Assembly: GCA_947630065.1 (NCBI GenBank)
Contig: CANRGE010000015.1
Location: forward strand, 1-40,965
Direction of reading: 5' to 3'
Source of the DNA: an uncultured Clostridia bacterium
GTDB taxonomy: Bacteria; Bacillota; Clostridia; TANB77; CAG-508
DNA length: 40,965 nucleotides
The translations under genes were made by a program, and so were the position numbers. Position 1 is the stretch's first letter; each line of letters begins with the position of its first letter. Shown piece by piece: positions 8,844 to 16,752 of the stretch. The notes beneath the pieces are model-generated. The model made no database searches and was not told the origin of the DNA. It was given only the letters and a program-made list of their open reading frames with translations.

Positions 8844-8868
8844 AAAAAGGATGAATTTCATCCTTTTT
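8844..8868. terminator. bidirectional terminator between convergent genes
   Basis: AAAAAGGATG pairs with CATCCTTTTT around a 5-base loop. T-rich sequence follows on the plus strand, and on the minus strand the A-rich arm gives the T run. It serves the phosphoribosyltransferase-like gene and overlaps the stop codon of the HtrA gene. Confidence 0.75.
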
Positions 8869-9979
8869 ATTTTGTCCCTAATGTTATATTTATTGGTACA
8901 TTTATTCCTTTTCTTTGTACTATAAATGTAACTTGTTCTTTTGGACTTTTTGTATAAATGTACTTTCGTAATTCACTCATTGTGTTAACTTGTACATTAT
9001 CTATTTTTAAAATAATATCTTTTTTATTTATGCCTGATTTTTCTGCAGGAGAATTTTTTATTACTTCTTCTACATATATACCATTTTTTAAATTTATTTT
9101 TTCGTCTAGATATTGTATTGCTTCTTTATCGTATGCAAATATTCCAATACTTGCTTCTTCAAATTTTCCTTCTTCTTTAAATTTTTTTATTATTGGTTGT
9201 ACAATATCTGTTGGTATTGCAAAACCTATTCCTTCTGCAGATGTTATTTTTACTGTATTTATTCCTATTACTTCTCCATATATATTTATTAATGGCCCTC
9301 CGCTATTACCAGGATTTATTCCTGCATCTGTTTGTATTAAGTCTTCCATATAACTATTTTTTTCTTCTTCCTCTAATTTTATTGTCCTATTTTTTGCACT
9401 TATTATTCCACTTGTTACTGTTCTCATAAATTCAAATCCTATAGGATTTCCTATTGCGTATACTGTTTCACCAACTTTTGTATTAGCCGTATCTCCAAAT
9501 TTAACATATTTCAATCCTTTTGCATTTATTTTAACTATTGCTAAATCTATATCTGAATCAGACCATAATACTCTCCCTGTATATTCATTTCCATCTTCTA
9601 ATGTTATATAGCAACTTGAATATTTTTCTCCTGCTACATGCCAATTGGTTAATATGTAGCCATCTTCTGATACTATTATTCCTGTTCCTAATCCTAATTT
9701 TTCAACACTGTTTTCTAAAAATATTGATGTTCCATTTTCTTTTAATTTTGATATTCCTACAACACTTTTTGATACTTCTTCTATAATATCAGAAATTTGC
9801 CTATTGTCTTCTTCTAATTGTTCAACTGTTTGACTTGTCCTTTCTGCTACATATTCATTTTTTTCATTAGAAATATCTATATTTATGTATAAATTAAATA
9901 AATAAAATCCTGTTAATAAAATAAAACTAAATATTATAATTGTTGATAATATTCTTTTTATTTGACTTTTTTTATACAT
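8867..9979 (-). CDS. htrA: HtrA/DegP-like membrane-anchored serine protease
   Basis: A 370-residue S1C protease. An N-terminal membrane segment (about 9-30) anchors it with the catalytic part outside the cell. The triad is visible: His114 in TNWHV, Asp145 in SDIDLAIVK and Ser226 in GNSGGPL, in the order expected for HtrA. A PDZ domain occupies roughly 285-368 (SPAEKSGINKKDIILKIDN). Such proteins degrade or refold misfolded exported proteins under envelope stress. A GGAAGGA sequence about 12 bases upstream supports the ATG. It follows comEA in the same direction with a 93-base gap, so they may or may not be co-transcribed. The family call is secure; which HtrA paralogue (HtrA, HtrB, YyxA) cannot be told. 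Confidence 0.92.
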   Translation of the reverse strand: MYKKSQIKRILSTIIIFSFILLTGFYLFNLYINIDISNEKNEYVAERTSQTVEQLEEDNRQISDIIEEVSKSVVGISKLKENGTSIFLENSVEKLGLGTGIIVSEDGYILTNWHVAGEKYSSCYITLEDGNEYTGRVLWSDSDIDLAIVKINAKGLKYVKFGDTANTKVGETVYAIGNPIGFEFMRTVTSGIISAKNRTIKLEEEEKNSYMEDLIQTDAGINPGNSGGPLINIYGEVIGINTVKITSAEGIGFAIPTDIVQPIIKKFKEEGKFEEASIGIFAYDKEAIQYLDEKINLKNGIYVEEVIKNSPAEKSGINKKDIILKIDNVQVNTMSELRKYIYTKSPKEQVTFIVQRKGINVPINITLGTK

Positions 9980-10072
9980 GCTGTTTTCATTCCTTCCTCA
10001 ATAGTTATATTATCTATCTATTAAAGTCTTCCCATATATATTTTTTTAAAACATGTATACATGATTTTATAT

Positions 10073-10693
10073 TTATTTTATTGTAATATATTCTTTTATA
10101 TTTTCGTATTTAGAATCTCCTATTCCTGATACATTTTTTATATCTTCTATAGTATTAAACTTCCCATTTTGTTCTCTATAATCTATTATTTTTTGTGCTG
10201 TATTTTCTCCTATTCCAGGAAGAGTTGTAAGTTCTGTTTGATTAGCATTATTAATATTTACTTTTTTATTTGTTCCTCCTGTTTGATTTTCTTGTATTAC
10301 TCCTTCTCCACTATCTTCGGTTATGTATTCTTCTTGTTGTTCTTCTCCTGGAATTGTTATTTTTTGTCCATCTTCAACTTCATATGCTAAATTTACATTT
10401 TTTATATTAGCATTTTGTGTTAATCCTCCTGCTTTTTCAATTACATCAGCTATTCTTGCTCCTTCTTTTATTTTTACTATTCCAGGAGTATTTACTTCAC
10501 CTGCTATGTGAATTATTATTTCTTCTTCATCTTCTCGTATTTCTTTTGCTTCTTGAGTATTATCTACTGCGTCTTCTAGTTCTTGATAATCATTTTGTTG
10601 TGTTAATGTGTATATATAATACCCAATTACTGCTATTACTAATATTCCTATTGCTAGTATTAGCAATATTTCTTTTTTGGTTAAATTGTTCAT
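10073..10693 (-). CDS. comEA: ComEA-like DNA-binding competence protein
   Basis: 206 residues. A single N-terminal membrane segment (about 9-30) is followed by an acidic linker, an SLBB domain (59-116; IHIAGEVNTPGIVKIKEG, then AGGLT) and a C-terminal helix-hairpin-helix domain (145-205) with VNINNANQTELTTLPGIG and VSGIGDSKYENI. This order is typical of Gram-positive ComEA, the membrane-anchored receptor for incoming double-stranded DNA. The length is close to the family norm. ComEB/ComEC are not in this window, so whether the organism is competent is open. Confidence 0.92.
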   Translation of the reverse strand: MNNLTKKEILLILAIGILVIAVIGYYIYTLTQQNDYQELEDAVDNTQEAKEIREDEEEIIIHIAGEVNTPGIVKIKEGARIADVIEKAGGLTQNANIKNVNLAYEVEDGQKITIPGEEQQEEYITEDSGEGVIQENQTGGTNKKVNINNANQTELTTLPGIGENTAQKIIDYREQNGKFNTIEDIKNVSGIGDSKYENIKEYITIK

Positions 10694-10799
10694 TTTTATT
10701 TCATTCCTTTCTAAAATATAAATATTGTTGCAAAGTATTATTTTTCAATTTTATTTCTTTTTTATTAATATTTTAATTAATCATTGCTTTTTATTGCCG

Positions 10800-10827
10800 A
10801 ATAATGTAATATATTAATTACATTATT
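10800..10827 (+). promoter_or_regulatory. inverted repeat just upstream of the carboxypeptidase RBS
   Basis: AATAATGTAAT (10800-10810) and ATTACATTATT (10817-10827) are exact inverted copies separated by 6 bases, ending 7 bases before the AGGGAG ribosome binding site. It could be an operator or an mRNA hairpin. No protein is implied by the sequence. Confidence 0.45.
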
Positions 10828-10846
10828 ATTTTAGGGAGATTATAAA

Positions 10847-12164
10847 ATGAAAAAGTTTTATTTACATATATTGCTTGCTGTATTAATAATTTTAAATGTT
10901 ATATCACCTCTTTGTTTTGCTAGCTCTGCTCCTAGTGTTAATGCAGAAGCATGTATTTTAATGGATTATGATTCTCGGAAAAATTATTTATGAAAAAAAT
11001 GCTTATCAGAAAATGTATCCTGCATCTACTACGAAAATTATGACTGCTATTTTAGCTCTAGAAAATTGTGAATTATCTGATGTTGCTACTGTTAGTCAGA
11101 ATGCTATTTTTTCTGTTCCTGTAACTTATACAAATGCTAATTTACAATTAGATGAGGAATTAACTATAGAGCAATTGCTAAATATTTTATTAATTCCTTC
11201 TGCTAATGATGCTGCAAATGTTATTGCTGAACATATTGCTGGATCAGTTTCTAGTTTTGCTTCTATGATGAATACAAAAGCTCGTGAAATTGGCTGTTTG
11301 AATACAAATTTTGTTAATGCAAATGGAGTTCATGATGAAAATCATTACTCTACCGCATATGATTTGGCTTTAATAGGACAATATGCTATGAAAAATGAAA
11401 CTATTATGAATATTGTAAAGACTACAAAATATACATTACCTATTACTAATAAATATTTAAAAGAAGATAGAATTTTTACAACAACTAATAAACTTATTAA
11501 TTCCAAAAGTAATCAATATTATGAATATGCAACTGGCTTAAAAACTGGATATACTGATGCTGCAAAAAATTGTATTGTTGCAACCGCGGAAAAAAATGGT
11601 TCTAAACTTATTTGTGTTATTTTAGGTGCTAAAGGAGATACTCCTATTGAGACTAATAAATTCGCAGACTGTACTACTTTATTTAATTATGGATTTAATA
11701 ATTATTCGAATAAAACTATATGTGAACAAAATACTGTTTATAAAGTTATAAATCCAAAAAATGCTTCTAAAGATACCAATAGTTTAAATGTACTATATGA
11801 AGATACAATAAAAGTTTTTGTTAATAATTCTTATTTAGATTCGGATTTTTCTCCTGAAGTGGAGTTAGATGAAAATCTTTCTGCTCCTATAGAAAAAGGA
11901 GCGATTATTGGAAAAATAAGTTATACTGTTGATGATACTAAATATACTACAAATTTAATTGCTGGTCAAGATATTGAGTCGAATTCTATATTTTCTATAA
12001 TTATAAAGATTTTAGTAATAATTTTTGCCCTATATTTATTTAGTAAAATACTATCTTCTGGAAATAGGTCTTCTAAAAAGAAAACATATAAAAATGGTAA
12101 AAGGAAAAAATCTTCAAAAAAAGGTAAATATGCCTATATTTCACCTTATAAATTTGAATATTAA
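10847..12164 (+). pseudogene. D-alanyl-D-alanine carboxypeptidase (DacF/PBP5 type) with an apparent +1 frameshift
   Basis: The real start is ATG 10847, preceded by AGGGAG. It encodes a signal peptide (MKKFYLHILLAVLI, then hydrophobic to LCFASS) and ACILMDYDS, then hits TGA after ten more codons-worth of shifted sequence. Removing one base, best placed at C10976, joins this to GKIIYEKNAYQKMYPASTTK in the next frame, exactly the continuation expected for the family. Downstream are all active-site motifs: STTK (SxxK; Ser60 of the repaired protein), SAN (SxN) and KTG. A PBP5-type C-terminal domain, a membrane segment near the end and a Lys-rich tail follow. Such enzymes trim the terminal D-Ala of peptidoglycan stem peptides. 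The shift may be a sequencing error, a recent mutation or programmed. Initiation at 10968 would lose the signal peptide. Confidence 0.8.
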
Positions 12165-12198
12165 AGAGATTGAATATGATGCATTCAATCTCTTTAAT
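12160..12198. terminator. hairpin terminator between carboxypeptidase and rsfS
   Basis: Sixteen-base arms (12160-12175 and 12183-12198) are perfect inverted repeats with a 7-base loop. It sits between two convergent stop codons (12164 and 12200) and can act both ways, although the T run is short. Confidence 0.7.
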
Positions 12199-12199
12199 A

Positions 12200-12526
12200 T
12201 TACATTTTCTTTTCTACTTTATTCCATAAGTCTTCTAATTTATAGTCTTCTCTTTCTGATTGTGTAAATATGTGAACCACAACATCTCCATAGTCCATTA
12301 AAATCCACGCTGCTGTATTATATCCTTCTATTTTATTTGGGTATATATTTTCTTTTTTTAGTTCTTCCTCTACATTATCTGCTAATGCTTTTATATGTGT
12401 ACTTGATGTTCCACTTGCAATTACAAAATAATCTGCTATTGTTGTTTGTTCTTTTATATCAATAGTTTTTACATCTATAGCTTTTTTATTTTCTAAAATA
12501 TTAACTATTTTTTCTAATAATTCCAA
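12200..12526 (-). CDS. rsfS: ribosome silencing factor RsfS (Iojap family)
   Basis: 108 residues with the whole Iojap fold: IADYFVIASGTSSTHIKALAD (split here as IADYFVIASG and TSSTHIKALAD, about 31-51) and the C-terminal GDVVVHIFTQSEREDYKLEDLW. RsfS binds ribosomal protein uL14 and blocks subunit joining when nutrients are scarce. The start is TTG (12526) with AAGGAGG ten bases upstream, since no in-frame ATG lies nearby. It follows the LCP gene by 18 bases. In many Clostridia rsfS follows nadD, yqeK and an LCP gene; here the LCP-rsfS pair is kept but nadD and yqeK are absent. Confidence 0.95.
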   Translation of the reverse strand: MELLEKIVNILENKKAIDVKTIDIKEQTTIADYFVIASGTSSTHIKALADNVEEELKKENIYPNKIEGYNTAAWILMDYGDVVVHIFTQSEREDYKLEDLWNKVEKKM

Positions 12527-12544
12527 CTTGCAAATTCCTCCTTT

Positions 12545-13729
12545 TTATTTTTTTACTGTAGTATTTGTTTTTGTAGTGTTAGTCTTCGTAGTATTGTTTT
12601 TGGTTGTATTAGTAGTATTTGAATTTTTTGTATTATTATTTATATTTTCTTCTTTTATTGAATTTCCATCTTCTGTTTCTTCTTCGTATTCAAACATTTC
12701 TTGTATCATTTGTTTTGTTTGTTTTTTGTTTACTGTATAAATATATACATCATTAGCTAATTCTGGTACACCTGGTAATGTGTTTGTTTGTAATTCTTCT
12801 GTTTTAAAGTTTACACTATATGGAATATAGTCTTTAACTAAATCAAATGATAAATTCGTATTTACATTTTCCATACCTATTTTTAAAATTTGATTAACTT
12901 TAAAAATGTTTTCTGGTTTTAATGTTTGTTTTAATACTTGTGTTATGAATTCTCTTTGTGTTCTCATTCTTCCTAAATCATTATCACCATATTCTATAGG
13001 ATATGATGTTCCATTGTTGTTATGTCTAAATCTAACTAACCATTCTGCTTGTTGTCCTGATAATTTTTGATATCCTTTTTGTAAATTTATGTGTAAATTT
13101 TGTGTTGAATCATCATATTGCATATCAATTGGAACGTCAAACTCAACTCCTCCAATTGCATCAACTAGTTGTCTTAAAGCTCTTGTGTCTATTACTAAAT
13201 AATTATCTATTTCTAATCCTGTAATCTCTTCTACTTTTTCTACCATTCCATCTATATTTGTACCATTTCTGTATACAGAGTTTATTTTATAACTTGCTGT
13301 TGCCTTTTCTTTATTTTTTCCTACATATGTATCTCTTGGTATAGATAATATAGACGCTTTTTGTAATTTTGGATTATAGGAACATAACATAATAGTATCT
13401 GCTAATTTATAATCCTCTTCTCCACTAATTCCTATTAATAAAAATCTTAATTCATCTAAATCTTTTAAAGTATATTCATTATGTCCCATTGTTGTTGCAA
13501 GTATTCCTTGTAATCCTCCACCATTTTTACTTACTCTATATGCAAATATTGCAATTAATATTATAAGCCATATTAATATTACTATCCAACATATTTTTAT
13601 TATTTTATGAGCTTTTGTATTCTTTCTTCTTTCTTTTTTTTCTTTTTTTACTAATTTCTTTTGTACATTTTTATCTATTTTTTTACTTTTATCTATTTCG
13701 TTATTAATTTGTATTTCTTCTTTCTTCAT
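12545..13729 (-). CDS. LytR-CpsA-Psr (LCP) family cell-wall glycopolymer ligase
   Basis: 394 residues. A highly basic cytoplasmic tail (1-42) precedes one membrane segment (about 43-63), then the extracellular LCP domain: LRFLLIGIS (94-102), ADTIMLCSYNP (110-120), ILSIPRDTY (127-135), GGVEFDVP and the downstream VRFRHNNNG and RMRTQREFI motifs. LCP enzymes transfer undecaprenyl-linked polymers such as teichoic acids or capsule to peptidoglycan. The C-terminal ~45 residues are low-complexity Asn/Thr/Lys (NTTKNNTTKTNTTKTNTT), an unusual wall-spanning or disordered tail. It is transcribed toward rsfS and follows the CvpA gene by 70 bases. Confidence 0.92.
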   Translation of the reverse strand: MKKEEIQINNEIDKSKKIDKNVQKKLVKKEKKERRKNTKAHKIIKICWIVILIWLIILIAIFAYRVSKNGGGLQGILATTMGHNEYTLKDLDELRFLLIGISGEEDYKLADTIMLCSYNPKLQKASILSIPRDTYVGKNKEKATASYKINSVYRNGTNIDGMVEKVEEITGLEIDNYLVIDTRALRQLVDAIGGVEFDVPIDMQYDDSTQNLHINLQKGYQKLSGQQAEWLVRFRHNNNGTSYPIEYGDNDLGRMRTQREFITQVLKQTLKPENIFKVNQILKIGMENVNTNLSFDLVKDYIPYSVNFKTEELQTNTLPGVPELANDVYIYTVNKKQTKQMIQEMFEYEEETEDGNSIKEENINNNTKNSNTTNTTKNNTTKTNTTKTNTTVKK

Positions 13730-13799
13730 TTTCGATTTTATTCACTCCTATATACTTTTGTACAATAGTATAACAAAGTTAGATATAAATATCAATTAT

Positions 13800-14465
13800 T
13801 TATTTCAAAAAAACTCTTAAGATTATATTATTGTTGTATAAAAATTTAGCTATTGTAGAATTGTTTATTGTTTCATTTAATGAGGAAATATCTATCATTG
13901 GAGTAAGTAATGTAATTATTGCAAAAACTATATATAACACTACTATTGCTCGTATTATTCCATATATTATTCCTCCACATTCATTAAATTGTTTTATAAA
14001 TGGTAATTCTGCAATTGCACCAAATATTACTTTTGCAAATATTAATAATATTCTTGTTACTATAAATAATGTAATCATTACTATTATGTTTATTGCACTT
14101 ATTGTTAAATTATCTGCTGTTTGTTGTATTATTGTTTCTTTAGAATTTTCTATTGTTGTTGAAACAGATTCATTTATATAATCTACTACTATTGATGGTA
14201 ATTGAGCATCTTCTTCATCTATTTTTCCAGTTTCTTCAATTTTTGTCCCTGATAATTTTTCTATTATTGTATTTTTTATATTATCATCTATTTGTGTATT
14301 ATTTATAATATAATTAGACACAGGTCTAAATAAAATAAATGTAATTAGTATAGCTAGTACAAATGATAATATTTTAAAAGCTACTCCTATTAATCCTTTT
14401 TTATATCCTAAATATGTACTTAAAATTGCAAAAATTACTATTGCTATATCTAATATTATTGCCAT
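13800..14465 (-). CDS. CvpA family membrane protein
   Basis: 221 residues with the CvpA pattern: two N-terminal membrane segments (about 2-20 and 24-48, containing LGYKKGLIGVAFKILSF), an extracellular loop (50-105), and two more segments (about 107-140 and 165-188). GIIYGIIRAIVVLYIVFAII matches the conserved last helix. CvpA proteins are involved in envelope processes, historically colicin V export in E. coli. The mechanism in Firmicutes is not settled. AAAGGA lies 9 bases before the ATG. It starts 19 bases after the DUF5711 stop, so the two are probably one operon. Confidence 0.85.
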   Translation of the reverse strand: MAIILDIAIVIFAILSTYLGYKKGLIGVAFKILSFVLAILITFILFRPVSNYIINNTQIDDNIKNTIIEKLSGTKIEETGKIDEEDAQLPSIVVDYINESVSTTIENSKETIIQQTADNLTISAINIIVMITLFIVTRILLIFAKVIFGAIAELPFIKQFNECGGIIYGIIRAIVVLYIVFAIITLLTPMIDISSLNETINNSTIAKFLYNNNIILRVFLK

Positions 14466-14483
14466 TATACTATATCCTTTCTT

Positions 14484-15629
14484 TTATAAATTAACTATTT
14501 CTATTTTATTTTTATATACAATTCCAGCTATTTTATCTGCAATTACAATATCTTTTACTTCTTGTGTTGATATATATCTTTTTATAAGCCATCCATTTGT
14601 ATTTATAAAATGTACTTCGCTTCCTATATTTATAGCTATATTATCAGCTTTAGTATATATATCTTTAACTGTATTTTTTACAGTATATACATTTTCTCTT
14701 ATTGCTTGTGTGTCTTTAATTATTATTTGTGTATTAGTAAATAATCCTGATGTTCCTTCAATAACATATGTTGTATAACTATTTAATTCTATTCCTGCAA
14801 TTAATGCCTTTTTCTCTGAAAATGAAAAACTTTCTTCATTTTTATCTTCACAATATATATCTACAGAATTATCATACATACAAACTAACCTATTCTTATT
14901 TTGGTATTTAATATCTTTTATTAATTCATTTGAATCTGCGTTATATGTTGATACAATTGAATTAGGATCTTTTTGTGCTTTTGCTATTGAAATTATTTTT
15001 ATGCTAGATTGTATCAATGTTCCAGATGTATTTACCTCTGCTATTGCTAAATATTTATTATCATTTGATATATCTGTGTCAATTGCTAATGTACTCGACA
15101 AATATGTTTTAAATAATTCTTTTCCTTGTGGGCTATATGTTATAACTACTGTTTTATGGCTACTTCCTGTTATAATTACAGATACATATCCATTTTTATT
15201 TACATTTATTTTTTGTATATTTCCTTCAATTTCTTGTTGCCACATTATATTTGCTTCTGATACTAAGTACAAGGTTTGTCCATCTTTTTCTGCTATTGCT
15301 AAAAATCTATTGTTTGATGAATATACCGGATTGTTTATTGCCACATCATGTTCATATTCTTTTTTTCCTGATGCTGAATATGTTATTAATTTATTTTTAT
15401 TTAGTATTGTTATATATTTATAGTATGCATATATTGATGGATTCTCTTCTTCTGTTATTTCTATACTTACTAATGAATCTTGCATTATTTCTTTTCGTAA
15501 AATATATCTATCAAAAAATGTTCTAAATTGTTCATTTGCTAAATAAAATGAAAAAATTACTATTAATATTGTTACTATTGTAATTATTATTGAAACTTTA
15601 AATTTGCTTTTTGATTTATTTTCTTTCAT
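14484..15629 (-). CDS. DUF5711-type membrane-anchored beta-propeller-like protein
   Basis: 381 residues. One N-terminal membrane segment (about 11-31) is followed by ~340 extracellular residues of repeating beta strands of the form 'vYs.nnrfLAIAEkdGqtlylvse', 'NKNGYVSVIITGSSHKTVVITYSPQGKELF', as in a WD40-like or pyrrolo-quinoline propeller. I place it in DUF5711, a family from Clostridia with no known function, from this pattern and its position beside cvpA. A strong GAGGAG precedes ATG 15629. It is upstream of cvpA in the same operon, so a joint envelope function is plausible, but none can be assigned. Confidence 0.7.
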   Translation of the reverse strand: MKENKSKSKFKVSIIITIVTILIVIFSFYLANEQFRTFFDRYILRKEIMQDSLVSIEITEEENPSIYAYYKYITILNKNKLITYSASGKKEYEHDVAINNPVYSSNNRFLAIAEKDGQTLYLVSEANIMWQQEIEGNIQKINVNKNGYVSVIITGSSHKTVVITYSPQGKELFKTYLSSTLAIDTDISNDNKYLAIAEVNTSGTLIQSSIKIISIAKAQKDPNSIVSTYNADSNELIKDIKYQNKNRLVCMYDNSVDIYCEDKNEESFSFSEKKALIAGIELNSYTTYVIEGTSGLFTNTQIIIKDTQAIRENVYTVKNTVKDIYTKADNIAINIGSEVHFINTNGWLIKRYISTQEVKDIVIADKIAGIVYKNKIEIVNL

Positions 15630-15696
15630 ACATTTCTCCTCATATTATATTAATTATTTTATATCAGTTTTATTAAATTTTTTCAATATATATTAC

Positions 15697-16707
15697 TTAA
15701 TTATTCATTTTTGATATTGTTATTTTGTATATTTGAAATAACCCAAGAATCCCAAATGCTGGATATAATAGATTAACTAAATTTGAAAATCCAATTAAAG
15801 ATGTAAATAGAGCTATAATACAAAGCATCTTTGCTATTCTTTTATATGTTTTTGGACTATTTATATAATTTTCTAAAATTCCATACCCTGCTGCTCCTGC
15901 TGATGTGTATATAGCTGTTAAAATAATTATTCCATAAATATATTTATAAACTTTTCCGAATTTTCCAACAATATAAATTATAGGCATTTCTATTTTTTTT
16001 GCATCAATTTCTATTTGTTGTAATAAAAGAAATATAGTTATTGCAAGAATTGTTACTAAAATATACGAAATTATTGCTATGATTTTTATTTGTTTTTCAT
16101 TATTAATATATTCTTTTAAAGATAATAAAATTGGAATAAGAATTATACTATTATAACTTGCATATAATACAGCTTTTATTATACTTCTTATTATTCTTTC
16201 ATCTATTTCCCACTCAATTGTTGTTGGTATACTTTTACATAATAGTGCCATTATTACTATAATAATTATTGGAGTTAAAATCGAATTTATTTTTACAAGC
16301 ATTTTTATATTTCCTAAAAATGTAATATAACAAACTATACTAATTATAATTGTTCCACAAATATTAGGAATATTAAATTCCTGATTTAAATATGCTGAAA
16401 ATCCAGCAATCATTATGAAAAAAGATATTACTAAAAATATATTTATTATAATCTCCAGTATCTCTCTTATTTTATCACTTTTTATTAAGATTTTTGTAAA
16501 TGGATTATATGTGTTTATATTATTTTTTAATGAAATTTTTAAAACTTTATATATTACTACAGATAATATAAATGATGAAATAAAAATTCCAATAATTCCA
16601 TTACCATCATATTGAGCAAAAAAAGAATATACTTCTTTACCAGATGCAAATCCTGCTCCTATTAATGTTCCTACTATTACAAATATTACTTTTAATGTAT
16701 TTTTCAT
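15697..16707 (-). CDS. YkvI-type membrane protein (APC-like permease)
   Basis: 336 residues, almost entirely hydrophobic, with about ten membrane segments. VIFVIVGTLIGAGFASGKEV near the N-terminus is the hallmark of the YkvI family, with the broken-helix GxGFASGKE motif of LeuT/APC-fold permeases. The substrate is unknown. The ATG at 16707 is chosen over an in-frame ATG at 16722 because GGAGG lies 8 bases before it and the earlier ATG overlaps that GGAGG. That ribosome binding site lies inside a hairpin that also looks like the terminator of the ABC operon upstream, which suggests conditional expression. Confidence 0.85.
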   Translation of the reverse strand: MKNTLKVIFVIVGTLIGAGFASGKEVYSFFAQYDGNGIIGIFISSFILSVVIYKVLKISLKNNINTYNPFTKILIKSDKIREILEIIINIFLVISFFIMIAGFSAYLNQEFNIPNICGTIIISIVCYITFLGNIKMLVKINSILTPIIIIVIMALLCKSIPTTIEWEIDERIIRSIIKAVLYASYNSIILIPILLSLKEYINNEKQIKIIAIISYILVTILAITIFLLLQQIEIDAKKIEMPIIYIVGKFGKVYKYIYGIIILTAIYTSAGAAGYGILENYINSPKTYKRIAKMLCIIALFTSLIGFSNLVNLLYPAFGILGLFQIYKITISKMNN

Positions 16708-16741
16708 AAAAAGAACCTCCATAATAATTATATGGAGATTC
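16708..16741 (-). promoter_or_regulatory. terminator-like hairpin containing the RBS of the YkvI-type gene
   Basis: In minus-strand RNA, GAAUCUCCAUA (16731-16741) pairs over 11 bases, one of them a G-U wobble, with UAUGGAGGUUC (16713-16723). UUUUU and the AUG follow at once. The 3' arm contains the Shine-Dalgarno GGAGG, so folding would both favour termination of the ABC operon transcript and hide the RBS. Confidence 0.6.
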
Positions 16742-16752
16742 TTTTCTTATAT

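Noticed and set aside
9193..9786. Long plus-strand hydrophobic frames opposite htrA, and similar frames opposite many minus genes
   Set aside because: They are antisense shadows of A-rich coding strands, without ribosome binding sites or family motifs.
10968..12164. ATG 10968 as the true start of the carboxypeptidase
   Set aside because: It has no Shine-Dalgarno, would lack a signal peptide, and lies inside the coding sequence of the properly initiated upstream frame that matches the family.
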